Assembly (NCBI GenBank): GCA_947579665.1
Contig: OX388350.1
Span: forward strand, 2,294,001-2,358,000
DNA length: 64,000 nucleotides
Direction: 5' to 3'
Origin: Sympetrum striolatum
Lineage: Eukaryota; Arthropoda; Insecta; Odonata; Libellulidae
A program made the position numbers and the translations under genes. Positions within the stretch are counted from its first letter, which is position 1, and every line of letters begins with the position of its first letter. The notes beneath the pieces are model-generated. The model ran no database searches. It saw only the letters and a list, made by a program, of their open reading frames with translations, and was not told the origin of the DNA. Positions 43,826 through 55,449 of the stretch are shown here, in pieces.

Positions 43826-46800
43826 TCAATTTTTTTCAATTGGTAGAGGACACACTTTAGTCACAGGCCGCTTGCAATTTCCCGAGGGAGTTCGCACTGT
43901 GATCACTCGAACAACACCATCAGTTCCTGGATGAACCTCTTCGATGATGCCAATCCTCCACTGGAGAGGTGGTAGGTTCTTTTCTTTCAAGATAACCACT
44001 GCTCCGGGTTGAAGGTTGGGATGATGGTTGTTCCACTTCCCTCGTTGCTGGAGTTGACAGAGATAATCGGAAGACCAGTTGCGCCAAAATTGCTGATGTT
44101 GCTGTTGTAAAAGTCTCCATCTAGAGTGTAAACTCAATCTCTCATTAATTAAGTCTGGCTCGGGAATGGTTGTTATGGGTTCTCCGATGAGAAAGTGACC
44201 GGGTGTGAGAATGGATAGGTCAGAGGGATCATTGGAAATAGAGATAAGTGGTCTGGAATTAAGGCACGCTTCTATTTGTATTAATAGGGTGGATAGTTCC
44301 TCATATGTGAGACATGAATTCCCCATAATGCGTCGCAAATGATATTTCATTGATTTGACTGCCGCCTCCCACAGTCCTCCAAAGTGCGGTGCACTCGGAG
44401 GAATGAAGTGCCACTTGATGCCCTTCTGGCTGACCTCATTAGAAACAATCTCTTGGTGTTCCTTGGAATTGAGAAGATCTCGAAGTTCCCGAGCTGCTCC
44501 AACAAAATTAGTTCCATTGTCTGACCAAATCTCACAGCAATGGCCCCTTCTAGATACGAATCTTCTTAGCGCTGCCAAGAATGACTCTGTGGTTAAATCG
44601 CTCACAAGTTCTAAATGTATAGCCTTGGTTGTTAGGCAAATGAATATGGATACATACCCTTTAACCTTTATTTTGCTTCTTCGTGACCCATACTTAATGT
44701 AAATTGGTCCAGCGTAGTCTACCCCACAATTTAGAAATGGGCGAGCAGGGTTTACTCTTGCTTGTGGCAATTGCCCCATTAGCTGTTGAGTAGTTTCTGC
44801 CTTTAACTTGTGGCAAGTTATGCAGCGATGAATAATTTTTCTAATGGTACTCTTGGCATTGAGTATCCAAAATCTCTGCCTTAGAGATGCAAGAAGTAGT
44901 TGACTGTTACCATGTAGTAATCCTTTGTGTTCTTGCTCTATGATTAGTTTCGTTAAATGGTTATTAGGCGGTAGAATAATTGGATGCTGTTGCTGGAATG
45001 ACAGCATTGACTTCTGAAGTCTACCCCCCACCCTGATTAATTGGTGGCCGCAGATGAAAGGGTTGAGATTTCTTAACTTGCTCTTGTTGTCAACTTGCTG
45101 AGAAGTTTGCAAATTGTGATATTCGTTGGTATATTCGTTCTGTTGAACCATTCTTATTAAGCAGTAAAGAGCATCTTGTAATTCTGTGGGTGATAAAACT
45201 CCACTGTGACGTGCATATCTGCAATGTTTGGCATTGTAAACAAACCGCAGACAATATGCAGTTGACCTCTGAAGTCGTGATAGTGTCGAATAGTTCTCTA
45301 GCACAATACAATTCTGTCGCCTTGTGGTGAGTAAAGTCACCAGTGGTTTGCGTTCCTCGAGGATTTCCGTACTGTTACTTGATTTAGAAGTCAAAGTTGG
45401 CCATGAAAGTCTTGAATCTGAGAGCCAGGCCGGACCATTCCACCATAACCTAATGTGTTTTAATTCATCCGTGGTTGTCCCTCTGGATATCAAATCGGCT
45501 GGGTTATCAGATGACCTAACATGTCTCCACTGATATGTATGAGTAATGTCTTGTATTTCAGACACTCTGTTAGCAACGAAAGTCTTCCATTTGGTCGGTG
45601 CGCTGTCAAGCCATGACAAAACCACTGTTGAATCGGTCCATAGATGAACACTCTCTATTTCAATGTTTAATGCCTCGTAGGTTTTCTTTGTGAGCTTGGC
45701 CAATAACAAAGCGCCGCATAACTCTAGCCGTGGTATGGAAACTTGTTTCAGTGGTGCTACGCGAGATTTTGAGCACAATAGATTGACTGTCACTCGTCCC
45801 TTATCATCGGAGCATCTTAGAAATAGACATGCGCCGTAAGCTGCCTCTGAAGCATCACAAAATCCGTGCAGTTGCGCATTAATGACAATTCCTTCACAAG
45901 TTGCCAATCTCTTTATATCAATTTCAGCGATGTGATGAAAACGCTCATGCAGGTTTGACCACTGCCTTTGAATTTCAATGGGCAATGTTTCATCCCAACC
46001 GAGCTTTAATTGCCATAGACGTTGCATAAGAATTTTATATCTCACTACAATGGGTCCTAGTAGACCTAGTGGATCAAAGATGGAGGCGATGATGGAAAGT
46101 ACACCTCGTTTGGTTGACTGCGGAACCTTCTGATTTTCCTTAATTGGAAATTTGAAGTTGTCAGCTGACGGATCCCACGAAAGACCTAATGTCTTTATGA
46201 TGTTGGTGTCTTCGATTTGAAATGGCAGATGTGTTTCTCTGTCCATTGGTAATAGAGATGCAAGCAACTCAGTTCGATTAGAACACCATTTGCGAAGGTG
46301 GAAACCTCCCTTCTTAAGTAGATCTATAAGATCCCTTTGGAGTAGAAGAGCTTCTTCTACAGTTTGAGCACCGCTCATGACGTCGTCAACATAGAAATCT
46401 CGGGCCAGCACTTCAGCTGCTGCCGGATAATTGCTTGCTTCATTCAAGGCAAGTTCCTTGAGTGTGCGAGTAGCCAGAAATGGAGCGGATGCCGTTCCGT
46501 ACGTCACTGTGGTTAATTGGAAGTGTTCTAAGATTTTTTCAGAAGATGTTCTCCACAAAATTCTCTGAAGATTCAAGTCACTTGAGTGGACTTTAATTTG
46601 TCGGTACATCTTTTCTATGTCGGCTGTAAATACAACATTATGGGTCCGAAATCTAAGTATGATGGAGTATAGATCCTGTTGTATTGTAGGGCCAACCATA
46701 AGAATGTCATTGAGAGAAGTATTGTTCGATGTTTTCGCTGACGCATCAAACACCACTCTAAGTTTAGTTGTGCTCGAGTCCTTGAATATAGGATGATGAG

Positions 46801-49030
46801 GTAGATAGTAGGACGGCTGGGGAACTGCAATATCTTCCTCTTCAAGTTTTTTCATGTGGCCTAATGCTTCATACTCTGCCATGAAGTTGTTGTAGTGCTG
46901 CCGCAAAGCAGGTTGCCTGTCTAACCGCTTTTCGAGCTGCTGAAAGCGTCTAAAGGCATTATCAAAAGACAGACCCAGAGCAGGAGCTGATTGTTTAATG
47001 GGAAGCCTTACGGTGTATTTCCCGGATGTGTTTCTCGTAGTATTTTCCTTGTAATGTATCTCACACTGTCTTTCTTCAGGAGACATAGGAGTAGACTGTA
47101 CTTCTTCCAACTCCCAAAATCTTTTTAACTGTAACTCTAAGTCATCGTCGCATCTCAGCAGGAATGATTGTAGAGTTTGTGTGGTGTTGGACAAAGGAGT
47201 GGGTCCTGAAAGAATCCAACCCAATTCGGTGTCTTGAAGGATAGGATAATTTCCTGGTCTAGTTCTCCTGTTTGGACGCAGTAGGTGGAAGAAGGCTTCA
47301 GCACCTATCAACATTTCGACTGGTCCCGGCTGGAAGAATTTGACGTCAGCAAGCTGGATATCATCTGGAATACCCCAGTCTTGACTGTTAATGTGTACTG
47401 CCGGTAAATCTCCAGTGATGCGTGGTAAAACAGCGCAAGTAAGATTAAACCTGTAATCCTTTGTACTTGATAAAACTTCAACATTGACCATGTGCCTTGT
47501 TTCTGACCTTGTAGAATTTAATCCTTGAATTGAAATATGATTGTGACGTTTCTTTAAGCCTAGTCGTTGTACCAGTGATTCTACAATAAAATGAGATTGC
47601 GAACCCGAATCTAGCAGTGCCCTACATGTGTGGAGTTTCCCATTGCAGTCAGGAATTTTTACTATCGCAGTGGATAGAAGAATTTGCGTTTCGGGCTTAA
47701 CCTTTAAAGAGCAGTAGGTTGCGAGGTCTTCTGATGGCGTAGAATTGGATGCATTGTCCTTGTCATTTCCTTTGCCTTCCATGTTAACAGAAGGGTGTTG
47801 ATGAGGTTGCTGACAATTTTCTTGTCGTCTGATGGATTCTCGGTGAAGAAGAGTGTGATGCCTCATCCTGCACTTGTGGCAGTGGCTGGAATTGCATTGG
47901 CTAAGGTTGTGACCAGGATGTAAACAGTTAAAACATAATCTGTTTTGTTTAACAATATCGGTTCTCTGCTGAAGGCCAAGGTTCAGAAATTTAGAGCATT
48001 TGTATAGTGGGTGCTCTTTACCACATGCGACACAGGCACTATTCGTAGCAACATAGACTTGCCTTGTCGGACCTTGCTTTGTTGGACCTTGCCTTGGTTG
48101 GCTGGTAGAAGACCTTGTCTGTTTATTCTCGATGGAGTCTACTATCTCTAACTCTTGGCATCTTTTTTCGATGAAAGATATTAATTCACTCAATGCTGAG
48201 AATGAATGAGTGTCCGTCTGTGCCTCCCATGCGTTTCTGGAAGAGTGATCCATTTTTTCCAACACTAATTGGGAAATAAGTATTTCGTGCATGGGAGTCT
48301 CTAAATTTAATGCTTCTATAGCGTTGGTATTGCTCACTAGTTGATTGAGTAGATATCTCATGTCACGTACTGATTCTCTTCCTACGTGAGGTAGTGTTAG
48401 CAGGTTCTTTATGTGTTTCATTGCAATTAGTCTTGGGTTTTTGTATCTTTTGCAAACAAGATCCCATGCTACGCTGAAATTTGCACTCGTAACTGGTAAG
48501 CTTTCTATGAGAGCTCGGGCTTCTGATGCAAGTGAACTCAACAGATAATGAAAACGTTGGATATTGTCGAGTGCATCATTATTTACAATCAAGCTTCGAA
48601 AGATATCGTGAAAATGCATGAAATCTGCTACGTTGCCAGAGAAGGTAGGAATTTGAATGGTTGGCAGTCGTGTCATGTTGACCACCGATGCCGGTGACGA
48701 AACTTGCGAATTTACTGATGAAGCTTGTGATTGCGGTGGAGCCTCGGAACGTGCTGTTTCTAGCAAGGATAGGCACTTTGATTGTGTTTCGTAGTAAGCT
48801 TCTTCAAAGACCTCTCTGTCATCACTGTGATCCTCATTGTCGTACAACTCTAGCTTACGTTGAATGTCGTTGTATTCCTCCCATATTTGAGGAAGACGTT
48901 CTAATCTGACACGTACTGTATTAAGGTCCGATGAATTATCAAATGAATCGATGAATGTTTTGATTCTAGTTAAACTTCCCTTAATAATGCCACGTTGTTT
49001 AATCAGTAAATTACGTTCACTGGAATCCAT
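43826..49030 (-). CDS. BEL/Pao Gag-Pol polyprotein, uninterrupted 1734 codons
   Basis: One frame carries every expected domain in the BEL/Pao order. Gag-like N-terminus (about 1-320) with PTFSGN; zinc-knuckle region with CVACGKEH, CFNCLHPGH and CHKC motifs (about 325-400); retroviral-type aspartic protease with active Asp474 (LLDSGS); reverse transcriptase with YVDD at 880-883; RNase H-like region (HGFCDAS); integrase with HHCC zinc finger (CITCH) and a catalytic triad proposed as Asp1438 (VDYAGP), Asp1504 (SDNGTNF) and Glu1555 (GGLWEA). The start is the ATG at 49030, the first in the frame after the leader. No stop or frameshift was found, and no envelope gene follows. Expected to be cleaved by its own protease in a cytoplasmic particle. 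Confidence 0.95.
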   Translation of the reverse strand: MDSSERNLLIKQRGIIKGSLTRIKTFIDSFDNSSDLNTVRVRLERLPQIWEEYNDIQRKLELYDNEDHSDDREVFEEAYYETQSKCLSLLETARSEAPPQSQASSVNSQVSSPASVVNMTRLPTIQIPTFSGNVADFMHFHDIFRSLIVNNDALDNIQRFHYLLSSLASEARALIESLPVTSANFSVAWDLVCKRYKNPRLIAMKHIKNLLTLPHVGRESVRDMRYLLNQLVSNTNAIEALNLETPMHEILISQLVLEKMDHSSRNAWEAQTDTHSFSALSELISFIEKRCQELEIVDSIENKQTRSSTSQPRQGPTKQGPTRQVYVATNSACVACGKEHPLYKCSKFLNLGLQQRTDIVKQNRLCFNCLHPGHNLSQCNSSHCHKCRMRHHTLLHRESIRRQENCQQPHQHPSVNMEGKGNDKDNASNSTPSEDLATYCSLKVKPETQILLSTAIVKIPDCNGKLHTCRALLDSGSQSHFIVESLVQRLGLKKRHNHISIQGLNSTRSETRHMVNVEVLSSTKDYRFNLTCAVLPRITGDLPAVHINSQDWGIPDDIQLADVKFFQPGPVEMLIGAEAFFHLLRPNRRTRPGNYPILQDTELGWILSGPTPLSNTTQTLQSFLLRCDDDLELQLKRFWELEEVQSTPMSPEERQCEIHYKENTTRNTSGKYTVRLPIKQSAPALGLSFDNAFRRFQQLEKRLDRQPALRQHYNNFMAEYEALGHMKKLEEEDIAVPQPSYYLPHHPIFKDSSTTKLRVVFDASAKTSNNTSLNDILMVGPTIQQDLYSIILRFRTHNVVFTADIEKMYRQIKVHSSDLNLQRILWRTSSEKILEHFQLTTVTYGTASAPFLATRTLKELALNEASNYPAAAEVLARDFYVDDVMSGAQTVEEALLLQRDLIDLLKKGGFHLRKWCSNRTELLASLLPMDRETHLPFQIEDTNIIKTLGLSWDPSADNFKFPIKENQKVPQSTKRGVLSIIASIFDPLGLLGPIVVRYKILMQRLWQLKLGWDETLPIEIQRQWSNLHERFHHIAEIDIKRLATCEGIVINAQLHGFCDASEAAYGACLFLRCSDDKGRVTVNLLCSKSRVAPLKQVSIPRLELCGALLLAKLTKKTYEALNIEIESVHLWTDSTVVLSWLDSAPTKWKTFVANRVSEIQDITHTYQWRHVRSSDNPADLISRGTTTDELKHIRLWWNGPAWLSDSRLSWPTLTSKSSNSTEILEERKPLVTLLTTRRQNCIVLENYSTLSRLQRSTAYCLRFVYNAKHCRYARHSGVLSPTELQDALYCLIRMVQQNEYTNEYHNLQTSQQVDNKSKLRNLNPFICGHQLIRVGGRLQKSMLSFQQQHPIILPPNNHLTKLIIEQEHKGLLHGNSQLLLASLRQRFWILNAKSTIRKIIHRCITCHKLKAETTQQLMGQLPQARVNPARPFLNCGVDYAGPIYIKYGSRRSKIKVKGYVSIFICLTTKAIHLELVSDLTTESFLAALRRFVSRRGHCCEIWSDNGTNFVGAARELRDLLNSKEHQEIVSNEVSQKGIKWHFIPPSAPHFGGLWEAAVKSMKYHLRRIMGNSCLTYEELSTLLIQIEACLNSRPLISISNDPSDLSILTPGHFLIGEPITTIPEPDLINERLSLHSRWRLLQQQHQQFWRNWSSDYLCQLQQRGKWNNHHPNLQPGAVVILKEKNLPPLQWRIGIIEEVHPGTDGVVRVITVRTPSGNCKRPVTKVCPLPIEKN

Positions 49031-49313
49031 GGTAGAATTCTAAGCGTGCAAATGTAAGGAAAGGAAAGGAAGGAAAGGAATACGAGCCAAACTTACGTTA
49101 CTCCCGTACGATGTCCATCTGCGGGCGACGCCTCTCCGAATCCTCTTCGAACCCTCCGAACCCGAACCAACTGCGTAGTCGAGATAAGGAATGATGCTGC
49201 GATGGCTGCAAGGGAAGACGCTCCGTGTGGAGCCGCCGTCACAAGACGCAGAAGCCAGCAAACACATACGAAGTTATATTGCCGTAGAATCCGGCCCGAA
49301 GGACCAATTTTAT
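49031..49313 (-). other. Leader of the BEL/Pao element
   Basis: Untranslated region between the primer site and the Gag start. A 75-codon frame at 49040-49267 is in this leader and has no recognised function. Confidence 0.7.
49289..49307 (-). promoter_or_regulatory. Primer binding site, tRNA-Tyr type
   Basis: The plus-strand text AATCCGGCCCGAAGGACCA equals the 3' end of an insect tRNA-Tyr (as I remember it) with one difference, C for T. It starts 6 bases inside the LTR and would prime minus-strand synthesis. Confidence 0.75.
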
Positions 49314-49520
49314 GTTGCGCCTTCGTTCAACAACATAAATAATTAACGCTGGTTAAGTGGACTGTATTTATTGTATCTTTTCTCGTAGAATACCCGCGAC
49401 CCCTCTTTTACACAAAAACCCCAAGCGCCGCCACCCTCAACTCTGGTTTCTCTCCTTTCCGTAGCGAGGCGCTGATAACTCCTGGCCGTCTGCTGGGTCC
49501 AGGCAAAACACGACGTAACA
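49314..49520 (-). repeat. 5' LTR of the BEL/Pao element
   Basis: 207 bp with the promoter role expected of an LTR. It lies next to a tRNA primer site on its inner side. Confidence 0.95.
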
Positions 49521-52500
49521 ATGTTTAAATATCTGTTTAAGAAACGTCGTATTTTATGTAAACCTGATTTTCTATCTAAATGTGTTTGGAACTAACAGTT
49601 CCTTGCCAGCATGTTCAGTTGTTCAGGTTTTAATTGTCTCGGAAAAACTATTTCGAAAGTGGCATATTTCGTTTTATGCATATTTGAAAACAGTGGGTAC
49701 ACTGTACCTAAAGTCAGTGTTTTATCGATTGAATCGGTACTTCTGATCTCCTTACATCAACACACATACACTTACACATTTCAACACCTTCGCAACCTTG
49801 TTTTCTTATTCGATTCGTCCTTCGATAATCTAGGTTGATTCTTTCAATCGTAACAGGTGATAAATTATTAACATTTGCATTACTTTTCACGGTCTCTAAT
49901 ATATAATTGCAGATACGATTAATTTTATATCTATACGAGTTCAAATCCAATGGTTGAGCCTTGTCTTCTGTTGCCTCGTCCTGGATATCGACACGAGAAA
50001 TGCCCTACATTTATATTAACGTTAATGGTTGAAGTGATGCATACAATAAAATGCACGACTAAAGAAATATACGTATGGCAAAGGAACTTAAGCTTAAATT
50101 ACTTCTTCTATGGCCAGTTTGCTATTGAGATCGGCGTTGAAAAGAGACTCCGAAGCGGTAAAAAAAACTGCTAATTATCACAATTAAGGTTGCAATAACT
50201 TGAACAGAGAGTTTTGCTTCATAATATTGAGCCATGAGAAGAATCTTTCGAGCTCAAATAATTTTCAAGAAATACAATCAGGAACATAACCAGTTCAATA
50301 TCACTAGCAAGCCAAAATTTATTGAACTTTAGATACGCAGCAACTTGTCTTGATTTTGTTTATCTCACCGATTTTCTAATATATACACAATAGTAATTCA
50401 AAATATTAATTGAACAAACTTTAATTGGGAACGAAACTATAAGGTGACTTTTGAACCAGCATATCAAAAGTGCCCATCAAACGCTTTCATAAATGTCTCT
50501 AAATGAAATACCTTGATTTTTACCATTGCAGAACATAGTATATTTTTAAGCGTGTTCAACCATAAGTCTCAGAAAATAAACGTCGCCCATCTTTCAAGCT
50601 TAACACATATTGCACGGAAGATAAGCTCCTTTTAATGTTCTTAGTGATCTTTGGTTCGACCCTTGGCACCCTTCTGTTTGAATCTCCAAGGAGCTAAGCT
50701 ATCCCATTAAAAATACATTTAAAGTTTATTTTCATTCCTTTCAGACTTTTTATATTTTGCGAAATTCAATCGTCGAAGTCGAGATAATCCCCTCAAGAAA
50801 CGAAATTCTTAAAATATTTTCCCCTGTTGTCGATTTCAAGTTCAAGTTACTCAAACCCCAATAATATACACTAAATGTTTGTGAAATTCTACGAAACACC
50901 TTAACGCCGAATTCCAGCTAAGCTGTTGTGACTTAAATAGGTGGAGCAGCATCTAGAGAGCCGCACCCAGAGCCGCTCCGTGTCCCAATTCCAGTCGCCA
51001 ATCGATAAGCGAGCGGATGGAGGTCACCAACAGACGTCTTATTCATTAAAGTTAATCGCGTTACACCTTCTGCTGACCCCTCGATCCTTATTTCCGTGAT
51101 GAACCTGAATTTTTCTGTTTTGATGACGGAGTTCCATTTTAGCACCGACAGCGATTTGTCGAAGCTGCTCAAAGCGGCGAATTCTCTTAATTGACGATTC
51201 AGGTGATCGTGGGAAGTATTTTCCTTTTTCTCTCTTTTAATTATACCGAAACATTTACTGAGCTTTACACATTTCTGACATTCGGGAATAGAGGAGAGGA
51301 TTTCCGAGACTGCTCGGGAATCATTCCGTTCGGATCATTTTCGTGTGTCGTGAGAGACGTCGAGTGTGAATAAACTGCGTTGTGACACGTGTTCAGGACA
51401 CAGCGTCGCCCCGGTAAAAGATCAATCGAATGTTGCTGAGCAGAGGTCGAACGGGATGTCCTAATTGTTGTGCATCCCTGGGGCAGATTATCAACGGTTA
51501 AAGGGACCAGTGATTAAACAACACAGTGCTGGTCTTATGGATTGCGTACTGATGACCCTCGTGAACTAAATTTTATACATAGCTTATATACCTTAACTAT
51601 TGATAGGATGGCTAAAATCAAGAATGAATTTGGTGGATAATGTGCTGATTTTTGATACAGGTGTAATTTTACTAAATGTTGCTATATTCTTTTAGTTTTC
51701 GGCGAGCTGTTTTCGAAAGGAATATTCCGTAGTTATAATTAAATTCTTAATGATATTTCCTTTCTTGGTGCGCCTGTCCTGATGCAGTAGGAGCAGTATT
51801 TACGGTTCAGGTTACCATAACGAAAAAGGCTGCTAACGGTGGCAATAATGCTGTTGTGCATTTCTTACAGAAAAGTCATCTGGAGGATATAAGAAACATC
51901 TGCACCAGAAAAAGAGATAATTGCTAAATAAATTACTGCAATGAATAATTTAATGGCGACTGAAAGAAATGTATGCGGGGAAAGGTTTGTTTGGACATCG
52001 TGACATATTGCTCTGCAAGTGGACACTTCAAAAGGTCTGAAAGTAAAAATGCAATTGAAATTGTTTATAAGGAAGCATAAATACACCTTCTGAGCTACGT
52101 ACAACAAAGCTTAATATATCCCCAACGGGTGTCTTTATTAAGAATAATCTAAGGAACAAACTTCAGTAATATGAAGGACCCTGGACTTGATGATACAAAT
52201 TTGATGAGTAAACTTGTTGTTAAAAGTAACCAGAAATGGATGGAAATAATCGAAAAGAGACGAATGGCCAAGAGAACGAGGTGATCAAGGCCAGTCTGCG
52301 AAGCGAAAGAGCTTACAAGGACAGGGAAGAATGGTGAAGCACTGTTCTTAAACGTAGCTGCTTACCCAGAAAACATTAGGACAAATATTAATTATTGAAC
52401 TTTTTAAAAATATAGAATGGATCGAATGTACGCATGGTTAAGGGTTCTCACACAACAATCAACCGGTTGCAAAAGTAAGCTTAACCGGTATGCGAATGTA

Positions 52501-55170
52501 TTGCCTATTCTAGTATTTTCCAATCCGCGTTTTTGCGATCAAAGGCTGTTCAAAAGAAGTCTTTAAAGAACCTAACTTCCGCTTTTTTTCCGTTGATGAC
52601 GTTTGCTTTTCTGCTACCGATGAATCGTTCGGCGCAGATGATAATCAGTTTCGATTTTCGCTCTTCGTTGAGAGCGCATTGAGCAGCTCCGTGAAAGGCG
52701 AGTTTAAGAGAAGATGTAATCAAAGAATTTGAATTCCAAATTTACAAATAAATGTGTAAGAAAGTCGCGAAAGGGTTTCATTGAAAGCCACCACATAATC
52801 CTTTATGTTCGACAACCATAGAATCTTTTCTTAATGAATTTAAGGTTGTATGCGTAGATCACTTAGGAGTATGACCTTGTTTTATATGTAGAGCAGGGTT
52901 ACTTTAAGGCCGATTCCATTGCGTATCTAGTTGTCGTGAAGATGTGTTAAAATAGAAGTGTAGAGTTTTCCAAAGAGAGACTTTCGCTCACATCCCAACC
53001 GCGTTAGCTGTGACGTGTATCTGGGTCCTTGAATAATTTTGCTTTACATGTAGAAATATACATTAATCATGTAGAAACATGTAGAAATATACCTATTCCT
53101 AATTCTGTTATCATTATAGCATTGAATAAATAAAACAGGAGATTCAAACGATATAATTATATACTTTAGCAACAAAGTTTAATCACGATGGTTTTGTAAC
53201 CTTCCATGGAAGCTGTAGATTACCCAGCAAAATTCATTTATTTTCAAGGAATAGGATTTTAGACGAAAGATATCACAAGAGAGATGAAAATGAAGTGCTG
53301 AATTTAGGATGCTTAGGTGCGTGTAAAGGAATTGTGTTGATGTATTACCGGGACCACGCGGGAGAAATATAGTGACATCTGTGTGTCTTGTGGAAGACAG
53401 TGTTATGGTGTTCACACCAAAAGGGAAGAAAATAGTCTCATTGTCGGTCCAGATGTCTACCTTATAAAAGATGAAGAAGTGGAGGAAAGGAAATATTCTC
53501 GGGTTTTCAACCGGGTTGTGTGCACGAACCTACGCGGGGAAAGCACCAAATACTTTCTGAAGTGTGGGAAAGCTACGATGATGTATAAGAGTGGAATGGA
53601 GAAGGAACCAAGTACCACACTCTATAGGTGAGCGGCGATAGCGATATTGGATCAAGATAGATTCATTAATTGCCGAAAAGGAAGAGGAAATATTTTGGAA
53701 GACGAATTCATTCCGATCTTGCCTTAATAATTGAAGACGCTCTGGTAGCTGGGAGATAATAGAAGAAGAAATTTGGATTTGAAATACGTTGCAATGACGA
53801 GAGGTGACATTTTGAAGCACAGTGTCGAACGAATGCTAAATCTCTAGCTACATCTGGAAATAGTAATGGACAATGAATTAACATGGGCGATAGTATAAAG
53901 TTAGCAGCGGATGCTATTGCATACAGAGAGAGGTAGAACATCAAGAAATCCTAGTTGATTAAAAGAAACAAAATTGTTGTAGAAGATAGAGAAAGGAAGA
54001 TAATAGGATTCTATCATAGAATAGAAAATATAATAATATACTAAAAATAGAAGGAAAGAATAAAATGAAGGTATTTAATGTTTCGCGGAGTCGAAAACAT
54101 GGATTCCGTGTAATAGGCTTGCAAATCATTGTTGTTATTGGAAGATTAAAGCAGATAAAGGATAACGGGCATAGCTAAGAAAAAAGAAGAAGAATTTCGT
54201 GGAAGAAATTAATGAAACGAAAAGCCGTCCCTCGATCTCGGCCATGGAAAGAATGGAATCTCTAGTGAATTGATTCTTAGAAAATGGCAAAAAGGAAATG
54301 TCGTCTTTGAGAATGCGATATATGAGAAAGGTGGGTGAACTTTTAAATTTTGCTTATAACCTAAATAACAATTTTGTTTGAAATTTTATGAGTTAATTAT
54401 TTATGATACTTTAGTTTAAATGCATCTCTAATCGTATCAAATACTCAACCTATTTTCTACTTGATTTCTTTTTACATCGTTATTTATATACATTTCGCTA
54501 TTTGATAAATTATTTTTGGCTTGTGATCTCTTTTTGTTTTGTGCATGGCTTTTATGTCGTCAATTAAAATACATATTCGTAAATAATTAACATATAAGAA
54601 TATGCTCATTATATTCGCGCTCGTAAAAATGTCTTTTTTGATATGACAAGGAAAGTCCTTTTCCCCTTTTATTAATTTCTCGCATCTTTCGAGCTGAAAA
54701 GTAGGTCTTCAAATAACATCTAAAGGTTCGTTGATTAGATGTTGCACCGAATTCTTTATCGTTTGCCTTCTTTTCCTCCTGGGATTCCTCTTTATTCCTT
54801 CAATTTAGCTCATACATTTCCTTAAACCTTTTCCCGTAGAAAGAGAATAAACGGTAGGTATTGCATATGTTGTTTACTTATGCGATTTTAAGTATACTCT
54901 ATGTCAGTATTTCTTCCTCTTTTCTTTGGCAGATTTTTCTTATTTTCCTTCGGCTTCTTGTTGCTTTTTTGTTGACGACAATATCTGTGTTTTTCCTACA
55001 CAAATTCTACGTAACTTTTCCTTATTCCATAAATGGTTTTATTCGTAAGGCTTTCTTCTTTATATGCAGACTTTACACATTTTTAATGTCTTTTGCATAT
55101 ATTGGATTGGGTTGGTAGGCGGAACTACTTTGATCCAATTTTGCCAAATAAAGCGTCTTGTATTGCAATC
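49521..55170. other. No supported gene; AT-rich DNA
   Basis: Scattered short frames without family motifs. A GC-richer part at 50930-51180 with a 79-codon minus-strand frame and a frame at 53383-53631 were inspected and left uncalled. Confidence 0.55.
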
Positions 55171-55176
55171 CAGGAT

Positions 55177-55443
55177 CACAGGTTCCCAAACATTTTTTTC
55201 GCGTAAACCACTTTAAATTTTCTGTGGACCCACCAGCCAGCTTTTTAATATTTTTTTCTGTTAAAAAGCGATATCTGGTTTCCATTTCATTATATTATAT
55301 TTTAAAATGGGATCTTTGGCTTCCAAAAACTCTAAATCACTCATAAATTAGAAACAATCTCGGTCCCCCAGTTTCTTTTCCCCTTACATGGACCCCCTGT
55401 TAATCTATATGGTCCCAGGAGGTCCTTACTTTGGTAACCTATG
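55177..55443. mobile_element. Short hAT-like MITE
   Basis: 267 bp. The left end reads CACAGGTTCCCAAAC and the right end, read inward, CATAGGTTACCAAAG, so both ends start CA-AGGTT-CCAAA like the hAT end at 6323. Non-coding. An 8-bp target duplication is not evident. Confidence 0.55.
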
Positions 55444-55449
55444 CTATTG

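Larger units (their letters stand above)
43543..49520 (-). mobile_element. BEL/Pao LTR retrotransposon, complete and young
   Basis: A 5,978 bp element: 5' LTR 49314-49520, primer site 49289-49307, Gag-Pol 49030-43826, polypurine tract 43751-43761 (GG-TGGGGGGTA on the coding strand) and 3' LTR 43543-43750. LTRs begin TG and end CA, are 207 and 208 bp, and differ by one T in a T-run by eye. A 4-bp duplication ATGT flanks it (43539-43542 and 49521-49524). No env-like gene is present. It is a member of the endogenous BEL/Pao group (Belpaoviridae-type), described here only. Confidence 0.95.

Noticed and set aside
43573..43829. Frames downstream of Gag-Pol as an envelope or accessory gene
   Set aside because: They fall in the 3' LTR and have no membrane protein features.
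50933..51172. 79-codon minus-strand frame in a GC-richer patch
   Set aside because: No motif, no splice-site support and no neighbouring coding signal.
53383..53631. 82-codon plus-strand frame
   Set aside because: No recognised family, and an overlapping antisense frame is equally long.
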